The notes under the pieces are model-generated. The model saw only the letters and a program-made list of their open reading frames with translations. It did not search any database and was not told the DNA's origin. Below, in pieces: positions 6,361 through 13,906 of a stretch of 14,261 nt of DNA. Numbering within the stretch: the first letter of the stretch is position 1; each line of letters starts with the position of its first letter. The position numbers and the translations under genes are program-made. The stretch is from Firmicutes bacterium UBA1764 (GTDB lineage Bacteria > Bacillota > Clostridia > Peptostreptococcales > Anaerovoracaceae). Where the stretch lies: positions 1-14,261 of the forward strand of contig DCHA01000031.1 of assembly GCA_002315535.1 (NCBI GenBank), given 5' to 3'.

Positions 6361-7932
6361 ATGAAGGCAAACATTGAAGAAGCATTAAAGGGCATTGGCA
6401 TCATTAATGCAAAGGAAATCTATCGCAATTTAACACCGGCAGAGCTGACCGAGCACGCTATCGTTCGCGGCGAAGGAACACTCTCAACAACAGGTGCACT
6501 CGTTGTTAAGACCGGCAAATATACAGGAAGATCCGCAGATGATAAGTTTATCGTTGATTCAAAGGGCGTTCACAAGCTTATCTCTTGGGGAAAGGTTAAC
6601 AGACCTATCGACCAGGCAACAGCAGATGCAATCTATGACAAGGCAGTTGCATACCTTCAGAACAAAGACGTTTATGTCTTTGATGGATTTGCCGGAGCTG
6701 ATAAGAAGTATAGAAAGAAGTTCCGTATTGTTAACGAGCTTGCATCACAGAACCTCTTTATTCATCAACTATTAATTCGTCCAAGCAAAAAGGACCTCAC
6801 AAACTTCGAGCCTGACTTTACAATCATCGCAGTTCCGGGTCTTAAGTGCATCCCTGAAATCGACGGCACAAGATCAGAAGCTGCTATCATCGTTGACTAC
6901 GAAAAGAAGAGAGTAATCATCGCAGGCAGCCAGTATGCAGGCGAAATCAAGAAGTCCGTATTCTCTGTAATGAACTTCGTTCTTCCGCTTGAAGGCGTAT
7001 TCCCAATGCACTGCTCTGCAAACATTGGCAAGGATGGCGACTCCGCAGTATTCTTCGGTCTCTCCGGCACAGGCAAGACTACACTTTCAGCAGATCCGAA
7101 CAGAAAGCTCATCGGAGATGACGAGCACGGCTGGTCAGCAGATTCCGTATTCAATTTCGAAGGTGGCTGCTATGCAAAGTGCATCAACCTTTCTGCAGAA
7201 AACGAACCTGAAATTTACAACGCAATCAAGTTTGGATCACTTGTTGAAAACGTTGTTATGGATCCAAAGACAAGAGAATTTGATTTCGATGATGACAGCC
7301 TCGCTGTAAATTCCAGAGTAGGCTATCCTATCGATTACATTCCAAACGCAGAGCTCAAGGGCGTTGCTGCAACTCCAAAGACAGTAATCTTCCTTACAGC
7401 GGATGCTTACGGAGTACTTCCTCCGATTTCAAAGCTTAATAAGAATCAGGCTGCATACTACTTCCTCTCCGGCTTTACATCAAAGCTCGCAGGAACAGAA
7501 ATCGGCGTAAAGGAACCGGTTCCGACATTCTCAACATGCTTCGGCGCACCATTCCTGCCACTTGATCCGGCTGTATACGCAAAGATGCTTATCAAGAAGC
7601 TCGAAGAATCCGGAGCTCATGTTTACCTCGTAAACACAGGCTGGAACGGAACAGGCTCCAGAATCAAGCTTAAGTTCACAAGAGCAATGGTAACAGCAGC
7701 TCTTACAGGTGCAATCGAAAAGGTTAAGTGCGTTAAGGACCCTGTATTCGGCGTTGAAATTCCAACTGAAATCGAAGGCGTTCCATCAGAAATTCTCATT
7801 CCGGAGAACACCTGGGCAGACAAGAAGAAGTTCAAGGCTCAGCAGAAGATGCTTGCAAAGAGCTTCGTAGAAAACTTCAAGAAGTACAAGAGCGCAAGCA
7901 AGGCAATTGCCGGAGCAGGCCCTAAGCTTTAG
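6361..7932 (+). CDS. pckA: Phosphoenolpyruvate carboxykinase (ATP)
   Basis: This 523-residue cytoplasmic enzyme interconverts oxaloacetate + ATP and PEP + CO2 + ADP. In anaerobes it often runs in the carboxylating direction. Visible motifs are GRSADDKF (56-63, oxaloacetate-binding Arg57), the P-loop GLSGTGKT (233-240), the metal-binding DDEHGWS (253-259), FNFEGGCYAK (264-273) and the Arg/Gly-rich GWNGTGSRIK near 427-436. The length is normal for the ATP type. The frame is open upstream to 6337, but the start is Met at 6361: GGAGG at 6350-6354 has ideal 6-base spacing and the product then begins as in relatives. Codon use is strongly biased towards a few codons, fitting high expression. It lies 17 bases after rluB and is the last gene before the terminator at 8029; a private promoter is not evident. 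Confidence 0.97.
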   Translation: MKANIEEALKGIGIINAKEIYRNLTPAELTEHAIVRGEGTLSTTGALVVKTGKYTGRSADDKFIVDSKGVHKLISWGKVNRPIDQATADAIYDKAVAYLQNKDVYVFDGFAGADKKYRKKFRIVNELASQNLFIHQLLIRPSKKDLTNFEPDFTIIAVPGLKCIPEIDGTRSEAAIIVDYEKKRVIIAGSQYAGEIKKSVFSVMNFVLPLEGVFPMHCSANIGKDGDSAVFFGLSGTGKTTLSADPNRKLIGDDEHGWSADSVFNFEGGCYAKCINLSAENEPEIYNAIKFGSLVENVVMDPKTREFDFDDDSLAVNSRVGYPIDYIPNAELKGVAATPKTVIFLTADAYGVLPPISKLNKNQAAYYFLSGFTSKLAGTEIGVKEPVPTFSTCFGAPFLPLDPAVYAKMLIKKLEESGAHVYLVNTGWNGTGSRIKLKFTRAMVTAALTGAIEKVKCVKDPVFGVEIPTEIEGVPSEILIPENTWADKKKFKAQQKMLAKSFVENFKKYKSASKAIAGAGPKL

Positions 7933-7979
7933 TATAAATAACAGTTTGTAACAGGGTATTTCTTACTGTAAATAATTCC

Positions 7980-8091
7980 TGTGGAAAACTGTGGAAAACT
8001 TTTCTATTGACAAAAAATCTATTATCTGAAACCCCTTGAAATTTAAACGTTTCAAGGGGTTTTTAGTTTTCCACATTTACCTGTGGGAAAA
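7980..8091. repeat. Cluster of DnaA-box-like 9-mers around the pckA terminator
   Basis: TGTGGAAAAC occurs twice in perfect tandem (7980-7989, 7990-7999). Its exact reverse complement GTTTTCCACA is at 8066-8075, and a variant with one extra G, TGTGGGAAAA, at 8082-8091. The core TTTTCCACA differs by one base from the DnaA box TTATCCACA and fits the relaxed pattern TTWTNCACA. The copies lie on both sides of the terminator, and the inner pair forms an inverted repeat around it. Whether DnaA binds is not shown. Confidence 0.5.
8029..8064 (+). terminator. Strong Rho-independent terminator of the pckA operon
   Basis: A perfect 13-base-pair stem (8029-8041, AAACCCCTTGAAA, with 8050-8062, TTTCAAGGGGTTT) and an 8-base loop lead into a T run ending at 8064. 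Because the stem starts with AAA and ends with TTT, it could act in both directions, but no gene converges from the other side. It ends the operon starting at 1131. Confidence 0.93.
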
Positions 8092-8281
8092 CAGTGGAAT
8101 TACCATTCAAAAAACTGTAAATCCAGTGTGGTTTTATTGAAAAATCAAGCATTTTTCACCTTAGAACATACATACCTGTTGTAAATCCAAATTGGTAAAA
8201 GCCACCCTGTCCCTGAATGGTTTTGACTAAGTTAACAATTATGTTACTGCTGTTGTAAAATGAAAAATTCGTACATTTATA

Positions 8282-8290
8282 TGTTATAAT
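8282..8290 (+). promoter_or_regulatory. Extended -10 promoter of the secA operon
   Basis: TGTTATAAT (TATAAT at 8285-8290 with the TGN extension) is identical to the extended -10 at 1131-1139. No clear -35 is present at the right distance. The predicted start is near 8297, leaving a leader of about 33 bases before the secA ATG. Confidence 0.7.
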
Positions 8291-8329
8291 GGTATGTTAA
8301 ATAATTTCTCTATGGGAAAGGAAAATACA

Positions 8330-10978
8330 ATGGGATTAATGACCGCAATATTCGGGGATCCGAATGAAAAAGAAATTAAGAAAATCGAGAAGATTGTTGA
8401 AAAGATAGAAGCCCTCGATTCTGATATGCAGGCCTTAAGCGATGACGCGCTCAAGGCAAAAACAACAGAATTCAAGGAAAGACTCGCAAAGGGTGAAACC
8501 CTCGACGATATTTTGCCGGAGGCTTTCGCAGTCTGCAGAGAAGGCTGCGTAAGAGCACTGGGAATGAAGCCATTCCACGTACAGCTCATAGGTGGTATCG
8601 TTCTTCATAAAGGAAATATCGCCGAAATGAAAACCGGCGAAGGTAAAACATTGGTAGCAACACTGCCTGTATATCTGAACGCACTTGAGGGGAAGGGTGT
8701 TCATGTAGTAACAGTAAATGATTACCTTGCAAAGCGTGACGCAGAATGGATGGGACAGGTTTATACATTCCTTGGTCTTACAGTCGGCTGCGTAATTCAC
8801 GATATTCAGGGACCGGACAGAAAAGCCGCATATGACTGCGACATTACATACGGAACAAACAACGAATTTGGTTTCGACTATCTTCGTGACAACATGGTTA
8901 ACTACAAGGAGCAGCTCCAGCAGCGTGAGCTCAACTATGCCATCGTAGACGAAGTCGACTCCATCTTGATTGATGAAGCAAGAACGCCGCTCATCATCTC
9001 CGGCATGGGAGAGGACAGCTCCGATCTTTATAAGAAGGCAGACAGATTCGTTTGCGGCCTAAAGGGCAGAATCATTGACCAGGAAGAAAAGACCGGCAAC
9101 AATCCTGTCTTCGGCCTTAATCCTACAGACACAGACGAGCTTAACAAGGGCTACGATTACACCATCGATGAAAAGGATAAGACCGTAGCGCTTACAGAAG
9201 AAGGTATCGACAAGGCAGAAAGATACTTCAATATCGAAACATTCACTGATCCTGAGAACATGGATATTAACCACCACGTTCTCATCGCATTGAAGGCCCA
9301 CGCCATCATGCACAAGGACATCGACTACATCGTAAACGAAGGCGAAGTAAACATCGTCGATGAATTTACAGGCCGTATCATGTATGGTCGTCGTTACTCC
9401 GATGGTCTTCACCAGGCCATTGAAGCAAAGGAAGGAATCAACGTAAGAAACGAATCCAAGACTCTTGCTACAATTACACTTCAGAATTACTTCAGAATGT
9501 ATGGCAAGCTCGCCGGAATGACTGGTACAGCAAAGACCGAAGAAGACGAATTCCTCGAAATCTATAACATGAACGTTATAGTAATTCCGACCAACAAGCC
9601 TGTTATTAGAGAGGATCTCGAGGACAGCGTATATGCAGACCAAAAGACAAAGTTCAAGGCTGTAGTTGAATCTATCATCGAGCATCACGAAAAAGGCCAG
9701 CCGGTTCTTGTCGGCACCGTATCCGTTGAAAAGTCCGAAATGCTTTCCGAAATGCTGAAAAAGCGCGGAGTAAAGCATAACGTCCTCAACGCAAAGCAGC
9801 ACATGAGAGAAGCTGAAATAGTTGCCGAAGCAGGTAAGAAGGACGCCGTAACCATCGCAACAAACATGGCAGGCCGTGGTACCGATATTCTGCTTGGCGG
9901 TTCCGAAGCAACAGAAGCAGAAAGAGACGAAGTCAGGGCTCTTGGCGGACTTCATATCATAGGCACAGAAAGACACGAATCAAGACGTATTGATAATCAG
10001 CTCAGAGGAAGATCCGGACGTCAGGGCGACCCGGGCTCATCACAGTTCTTCATCGCTCTTGATGATGACCTCATGAGACTCTTCGGCGGAGACAGAATTC
10101 AGATCTTAATGAACAAGCTCAAGATAGGTGATGAATCTCTCGAGGGTGGCATTCTTACAAAGACAGTTGAAAGCGCACAAAAGAAGGTCGAGTCCCGTAA
10201 CTACGGAATCCGTCGCTACGTTCTTCAGTACGACGACGTTATGAACAGACAGCGTTCGACCATCTACGCTGAAAGAAGAAGAGTTCTTGACGGCGAAGAC
10301 CTCAAGGGCCACATCCTTACAATGATGAAGGATATCGCAAACGAAATTGCGGATCATGTTCAGGCCGGAGCCGCTATGGGTCAGGCAACCGACGCAGTTG
10401 AAAAGATTAAATACTACTGCCCGCAGTTTGACTTCAGCAAGATTTCCGATACACCAAGCGGAGAACAAATCTACGAAGGCTTCGTTGCCGCATACGAAAA
10501 GAAGGAAGCAGAAATCGGTGATGTCATTCGTGAAATCGAACGCATGCTGCTTCTCAGAATCGTTGATACAAAGTGGATGGATCACATCGACGCAATGGAC
10601 GATTTAAAGACAGGTATCGGACTTCAGTCCATCGGACAAAAGGACCCTGCTCAGGCCTATGCCAATGAGGGCGGAGACATGTTCGAGCTCATGGTTAAAT
10701 CTATTTGCGACGACATGGTTAGATACATGTTTAACATCAGCATGAACACCAGCACAGAGAGAAAGACTCTCATCAATGTTGGTGCGGCTGAACATAAAGA
10801 GGCTGCTGCAATGGGCGGTGCAAAGGAAGTTTCCGGAGCTCCGAAGGCAGTGCCAACTGAAAGTAAGGAATCTGTAAGAGAGCCGATTAAGCGTGCACAG
10901 CCTAAGGTTGGACGCAATGATCCGTGTCCATGTGGTTCCGGTAAAAAGTACAAAAATTGTTGCGGTAAAAACGAATAA
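8330..10978 (+). CDS. secA: Preprotein translocase ATPase SecA
   Basis: This 882-residue motor drives unfolded preproteins through SecYEG at the cytoplasmic membrane. It shows nucleotide-binding domain 1 with Walker A TGEGKT (102-107) and the DEVD box (207-210, followed by SILIDEARTPLIISG). The preprotein cross-linking domain (about 225-370) carries a short extra loop near 250-275. Nucleotide-binding domain 2 has TNMAGRGTDILLGG (511-524) and QLRGRSGRQGDPGS (557-570). Next come the helical scaffold/wing region and a C-terminal SEC-C zinc motif (CPCGSGKKYKNCC) that binds SecB or ribosomes. The frame is open from 8294, but that ATG lies upstream of the predicted transcript start. Met at 8330 has AAAGGA with 7-base spacing and yields the family's usual N-terminus (MGLMTAIFGDPNEKE). 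The stop overlaps the prfB start by one base. Confidence 0.98.
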   Translation: MGLMTAIFGDPNEKEIKKIEKIVEKIEALDSDMQALSDDALKAKTTEFKERLAKGETLDDILPEAFAVCREGCVRALGMKPFHVQLIGGIVLHKGNIAEMKTGEGKTLVATLPVYLNALEGKGVHVVTVNDYLAKRDAEWMGQVYTFLGLTVGCVIHDIQGPDRKAAYDCDITYGTNNEFGFDYLRDNMVNYKEQLQQRELNYAIVDEVDSILIDEARTPLIISGMGEDSSDLYKKADRFVCGLKGRIIDQEEKTGNNPVFGLNPTDTDELNKGYDYTIDEKDKTVALTEEGIDKAERYFNIETFTDPENMDINHHVLIALKAHAIMHKDIDYIVNEGEVNIVDEFTGRIMYGRRYSDGLHQAIEAKEGINVRNESKTLATITLQNYFRMYGKLAGMTGTAKTEEDEFLEIYNMNVIVIPTNKPVIREDLEDSVYADQKTKFKAVVESIIEHHEKGQPVLVGTVSVEKSEMLSEMLKKRGVKHNVLNAKQHMREAEIVAEAGKKDAVTIATNMAGRGTDILLGGSEATEAERDEVRALGGLHIIGTERHESRRIDNQLRGRSGRQGDPGSSQFFIALDDDLMRLFGGDRIQILMNKLKIGDESLEGGILTKTVESAQKKVESRNYGIRRYVLQYDDVMNRQRSTIYAERRRVLDGEDLKGHILTMMKDIANEIADHVQAGAAMGQATDAVEKIKYYCPQFDFSKISDTPSGEQIYEGFVAAYEKKEAEIGDVIREIERMLLLRIVDTKWMDHIDAMDDLKTGIGLQSIGQKDPAQAYANEGGDMFELMVKSICDDMVRYMFNISMNTSTERKTLINVGAAEHKEAAAMGGAKEVSGAPKAVPTESKESVREPIKRAQPKVGRNDPCPCGSGKKYKNCCGKNE

Positions 10979-12064
10979 TGATCATAGCTGACAATCTGAA
11001 AAACGACATATCAAAAGCCGAGGAGGCCTTAGGGAAACTTAAGGACTCTCTTTGACGTTGATAATCTTCGGATGAAGCTTGCGGATCTGAATTTTGAGAT
11101 CGAGACTCCGGGTTTTTGGGATGATGTTGACAGAGCCAACAAGCTGCTCCAAAACAAGGGCAATCTTGAAAAGGAGCTTGCTCAGTACACAGACTGCGAA
11201 AAGGCCTTAAGCGACGCAAAGGACTTTGTCGAGCTTGAAGAGGCCGATATGGCCAAGGAAAGCTACGATGAATTCGTCCGCATGGCAGATGCGCTTCGCA
11301 TCAAGACTCTTTTAAGCGACGAGTATGATGCCAACAATGCAATCGTAAAGATTAACTCCGGCACAGGCGGGCTTGATGCCCAGGACTGGGCAGATATGCT
11401 GATGAGAATGTACGTCAGATACTGCGAGTCAAAGGGCTGGGCAGTAAAGATGATTGATATCCAGCCGGACCCCGAAGCAGGGATTAAATCTGCAACTCTT
11501 CTGATTGAAGGCGAATATGCATATGGCTATCTCAAGGTTGAAAGAGGCGTGCATAGACTTGTCAGAATCAGTCCCTACAATGCAAACGGCAAGAGACAGA
11601 CAAGCTTTGCAAGCGTTGATGTAATTCCGGAAATGCCGGAGGACATCGAAATCGATATTGACGAAAAGGATATCAGAATAGATACCTTCAGGAGCTCAGG
11701 CGCCGGAGGCCAGCACGTTAACAAAACAGATTCCGCAATCAGAATCACACATATACCAACAGGAATTGTCGTTAGCTGTCAGAATGAAAGATCGCAGCTG
11801 CAAAATAAGAACTTCGCTATGAGAATGCTTTATTCAAAGCTCTATGCAATTGCAAGGCAAGAGCATAAAGACAAGATCAGTGATATCAGCGGAGATCACA
11901 GCCAGATTACCTGGGGTAGTCAGATAAGAAATTACTTCCTGCATCCGTATACTCTTGTAAAGGATGCAAGAACAGGATATGAAACATCCAACGCGCAGGC
12001 CGTGCTTGATGGCGACTTGGATGGATTTATTAACGATTCACTTACTAAACTTGGCAAGGAGTAA
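10978..12064 (+). CDS. prfB: Peptide chain release factor 2, with programmed +1 frameshift
   Basis: RF2 releases finished proteins at UAA and UGA. The gene is read in two frames: 25 codons from ATG 10978 to an in-frame TGA at 11053-11055, then a +1 shift at CTT-TGA-C joins the 336 residues ending at 12064, giving 361 residues. Visible are the N-terminal coiled region (LADLNFEIETPGFWDDVDRANKLL), the NSGTGGLDAQDWADML segment, the codon-recognition region and the catalytic GGQ (243-245) in SSGAGGQHVNKTDSAIR. Two recognition residues are unusual: SPY (198-200) replaces SPF, and Gln207 replaces the His of the RRHTSF motif. No Shine-Dalgarno is seen; the start shares its A with the secA stop, so translation is probably re-initiation. 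Expression is autoregulated: scarce RF2 leaves UGA unread and favours the shift. Confidence 0.96.
11041..11056 (+). promoter_or_regulatory. RF2 programmed +1 frameshift site
   Basis: The slippery CTT (11050-11052) is followed by the TGA stop (11053-11055) and C (11056), the conserved CUU-UGA-C recoding site of bacterial prfB. An internal Shine-Dalgarno-like AAGGA (11041-11045) lies 4 bases upstream of CTT, slightly farther than in E. coli. After the shift the frame continues as Asp-Val-Asp-Asn-Leu-Arg-Met, matching RF2 proteins. Confidence 0.95.
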
Positions 12065-12066
12065 CA

Positions 12067-13233
12067 ATGGACGAGAATAAGGACCTGGAACGTAAAAAGA
12101 GGATAATGATAAATGTTGCATATGCCCTTATGGCTATTGCTATTTATGTTGTTGTCTTTCGCTATGTAATATATGTTGCATGGCCGTTTGTGTTTGCATT
12201 GCTGTTTGCAACCATACTCAGAAAGCCGACGCTCTGGTTCTCAAGAAAGACTCACTTAAACGAAAAGCTGAGTGCGGGCATTTTGATGCTGATCTTTTAT
12301 GTGATTATGGCATCGCTTGGTGTTCTCGTAGTAATGAAAGCCTTCTGGGCAATCGTTGCATGGATGTCAAACTTCCCGTCGCTTTATAACAATGATATTA
12401 AGCCTTTCCTTGAAAGTGTCTTTAATTTATACGAAAACTATGCGGGCAAGATAACAGATGCAAGCTATTTGGACAACCTCGGTAACGGCTTTATTGATAA
12501 GCTGGGCAGCGTTGTCAGCAGCTTCTCGACATTTGTGGTTGGGCTTGCAAAGAGCATGGCTATGGGCTTCCCTAAGGCTCTGCTGGGATTCATCTTTATG
12601 GTAATCAGCAGCTTCTTTATTGCCATGGACTATTCGAGAATAACAAGATTCTTTATGGTTCAGCTCAAGCCAAACCAGCAGCAGATTGCAGTCAGCACCA
12701 GAGAATACCTCGGAACAAGCATTGGCCGTTTAATATTCAGCTACGGCATAATAATGATTATTACCTTCTGCGAGCTTAACATAGGGCTCAGACTTCTTCA
12801 CGTTGCAAACCCGACAGTAGTTGCACTGCTTATTGCAATATTTGATATTTTGCCGGCTCTTGGAACCGGAGGAATAGTAATCCCTTGGATAGTAATTGAG
12901 GCCTGCAGCGGCAATTTCAAAATGGCACTTGGACTTCTTGTTATGTACCTTGCGATTACTGTAATCAGAAATATTATCGAGCCAAAGATAGTCGGAGATA
13001 ATCTCGGAGTACATCCGGTGCTCATGCTTATGTCGATTTATCTCGGAGCCTTTCTTCTCGGAGGCTTCGGCATCGTAGTTTTGCCGTTTACGATTATCGT
13101 AATCAAAAAGCTTAATGACAGCGGACTTATTGATATTTACAGCACAAAGTACAGAGAGGGCGACAGTGAGAACGAGCACAGAGAGGTTCTCCTTGATAAG
13201 ATTTTAAAGAGAAAGAAGACAAAGAATGATTAA
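12067..13233 (+). CDS. AI-2E family (YtvI-like) integral membrane protein
   Basis: This 388-residue polytopic membrane protein belongs to the AI-2E/PerM family. Hydrophobic segments are seen at about 14-50 (two helices), 68-98, 168-188, 218-238, 248-280, 285-302 and 314-347. A soluble-looking stretch lies at 100-165 between them, as is usual in the family. Family motifs are FDILPALGTGGIVIPW (259-274) and EPKIVGDNLGVHPVLMLMSIYLG (305-327). Both ends are charged and probably cytoplasmic. Members include AI-2 exporters, Na+/H+ antiporters and the sporulation protein YtvI; size and host type favour the YtvI branch but do not prove it, and transport of AI-2 should not be assumed. AAGGAG at 12056-12061 (5-base spacing) sets the start, 2 bases after prfB. 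It overlaps the next gene by 8 bases. Confidence 0.88.
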   Translation: MDENKDLERKKRIMINVAYALMAIAIYVVVFRYVIYVAWPFVFALLFATILRKPTLWFSRKTHLNEKLSAGILMLIFYVIMASLGVLVVMKAFWAIVAWMSNFPSLYNNDIKPFLESVFNLYENYAGKITDASYLDNLGNGFIDKLGSVVSSFSTFVVGLAKSMAMGFPKALLGFIFMVISSFFIAMDYSRITRFFMVQLKPNQQQIAVSTREYLGTSIGRLIFSYGIIMIITFCELNIGLRLLHVANPTVVALLIAIFDILPALGTGGIVIPWIVIEACSGNFKMALGLLVMYLAITVIRNIIEPKIVGDNLGVHPVLMLMSIYLGAFLLGGFGIVVLPFTIIVIKKLNDSGLIDIYSTKYREGDSENEHREVLLDKILKRKKTKND

Positions 13234-13864
13234 AGCAGTACTGTTCGATTTTGATGGAACCATCGTTGATACAAACGAACTGATTTTAAATTCATGGCGT
13301 CATTTATATAAAACGGTTTTAGGCCGTGAGTGCCGAGACGAAGAAGTTACTGTTTCATTTGGCGAAGCCCTTTGGGATTCCGTCAGAGACAGATTCCCCG
13401 GTTACAACACCGACGAACTGGTTGATATCTACAGAAAATACAACCGCCAGATATTTCTTGAACAGGTCAAGATATATCCGGGAATGAAGGAGCTTCTCGT
13501 TGAGCTTAAACGCAGAGGCATCAAGACTGCCGTAGTAACAAGCAGAGGCATCACAACAAGTACAATGGGCATCGAAAAATACGGACTTGCTGATTACCTT
13601 GATGTGATTATTACCTGCGAGGATACAGATGCGCACAAGCCGGATCCACTTCCTTGCCAAATAGCAATGGATAGACTCAGCGTAAAACCCGATGAGTGCA
13701 TTATGATTGGCGACAGCAGACTGGATATTCAGTGCGCGCATAATGCCGGAGTAAAAGGCGTCCTGGTAAACTGGACAATTTGCTGCCCGGAAAAAATGCG
13801 TGTTGAAAATAGTAAGCCAGACTATATAATAGATAAGGCTGAAGAAATTCTGGATTTGCTTTAA
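13226..13864 (+). CDS. HAD-family phosphatase (PpaX/phosphoglycolate phosphatase-like)
   Basis: This 212-residue haloacid dehalogenase-superfamily hydrolase has an alpha-helical cap (subfamily IA). Motif I is DFDGT with the nucleophile Asp8 and acid/base Asp10. Motif II is VVTSRG (Thr105/Ser106). Motif III is Lys138 in AHKPDP. Motif IV is IGDSRLDIQCAHNAG with Asp163 and Asp167. The cap occupies about residues 15-80. Best general matches are PpaX (pyrophosphatase) and Gph (phosphoglycolate phosphatase), but the substrate cannot be read from the sequence. The start lies in an 8-base overlap with the membrane-protein gene, so it is the last gene of the secA unit. No U-tract terminator follows it. 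Confidence 0.93.
   Translation: MIKAVLFDFDGTIVDTNELILNSWRHLYKTVLGRECRDEEVTVSFGEALWDSVRDRFPGYNTDELVDIYRKYNRQIFLEQVKIYPGMKELLVELKRRGIKTAVVTSRGITTSTMGIEKYGLADYLDVIITCEDTDAHKPDPLPCQIAMDRLSVKPDECIMIGDSRLDIQCAHNAGVKGVLVNWTICCPEKMRVENSKPDYIIDKAEEILDLL
13803..13830 (+). promoter_or_regulatory. Candidate promoter for tRNA-Thr
   Basis: TTGAAA (13803-13808), a 16-base spacer and TATAAT (13825-13830) lie within the last codons of the HAD gene. The predicted start at about 13837 would give a 70-base leader before the tRNA. It is a good match by eye, but it is inside coding sequence and AT-rich, so chance is possible. Confidence 0.4.
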
Positions 13865-13881
13865 TTCAAAAAAATATATTG

Positions 13882-13901
13882 AGCAATTCTTCGGAATTGC
13901 T
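13882..13901 (+). other. UUCG-capped hairpin before the tRNA
   Basis: AGCAATTC (13882-13889) pairs perfectly with GAATTGCT (13894-13901) around a TTCG loop closed by C-G, an exceptionally stable RNA tetraloop. No T run follows, so it is not a standard terminator. It ends 5 bases before the tRNA 5' end and may protect or guide processing of the leader, or weakly terminate the upstream unit. Confidence 0.6.
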
Positions 13902-13906
13902 GATAA

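Larger units (their letters stand above)
7933..8281 (+). other. Gene-free intergenic region between pckA and secA
   Basis: No coding frame is supported on either strand. The stretch holds the pckA terminator, the TGTGGAAAAC repeats and, further on, a perfect hairpin (TGAAAAAT 8138-8145 with ATTTTTCA 8151-8158, loop CAAGC). It also holds two copies of TGTAAATCCA (8116-8125 and 8180-8189), with the related TGTAAAT at 7967-7973. An imperfect operator-like inverted repeat is present (AGTTAACA 8230-8237, TGTTACT 8242-8248) about 40 bases upstream of the secA -10. It is more AT-rich than the surrounding genes. Confidence 0.6.

Noticed and set aside
8007..8012. TTGACA as a -35 box upstream of secA
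   Set aside because: The -10 position 17 bases downstream (8030-8035) falls in the terminator stem and reads AACCCC, so no promoter is formed.
7980..8091. Chromosomal origin of replication
   Set aside because: Despite the DnaA-box-like words there is no dnaA, dnaN or other origin gene nearby, the boxes are not consensus, and no clear AT-rich unwinding region with a DnaA-trio was seen.
8294..8329. Upstream ATG as the start of secA
   Set aside because: It would begin before the predicted transcription start at about 8297. The Met at 8330 has a proper Shine-Dalgarno and gives the normal SecA N-terminus.
9059..9976. A 305-codon open frame on the minus strand inside secA
   Set aside because: It lies wholly opposite conserved SecA coding sequence, is abnormally rich in Cys, Phe and Val as expected from the antisense of this codon bias, and has no recognisable domain.
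11072..11074. Met at 11072 as the start of release factor 2
   Set aside because: The CTT-TGA-C frameshift signal upstream and the continuous RF2-like sequence before it show that this Met is internal.
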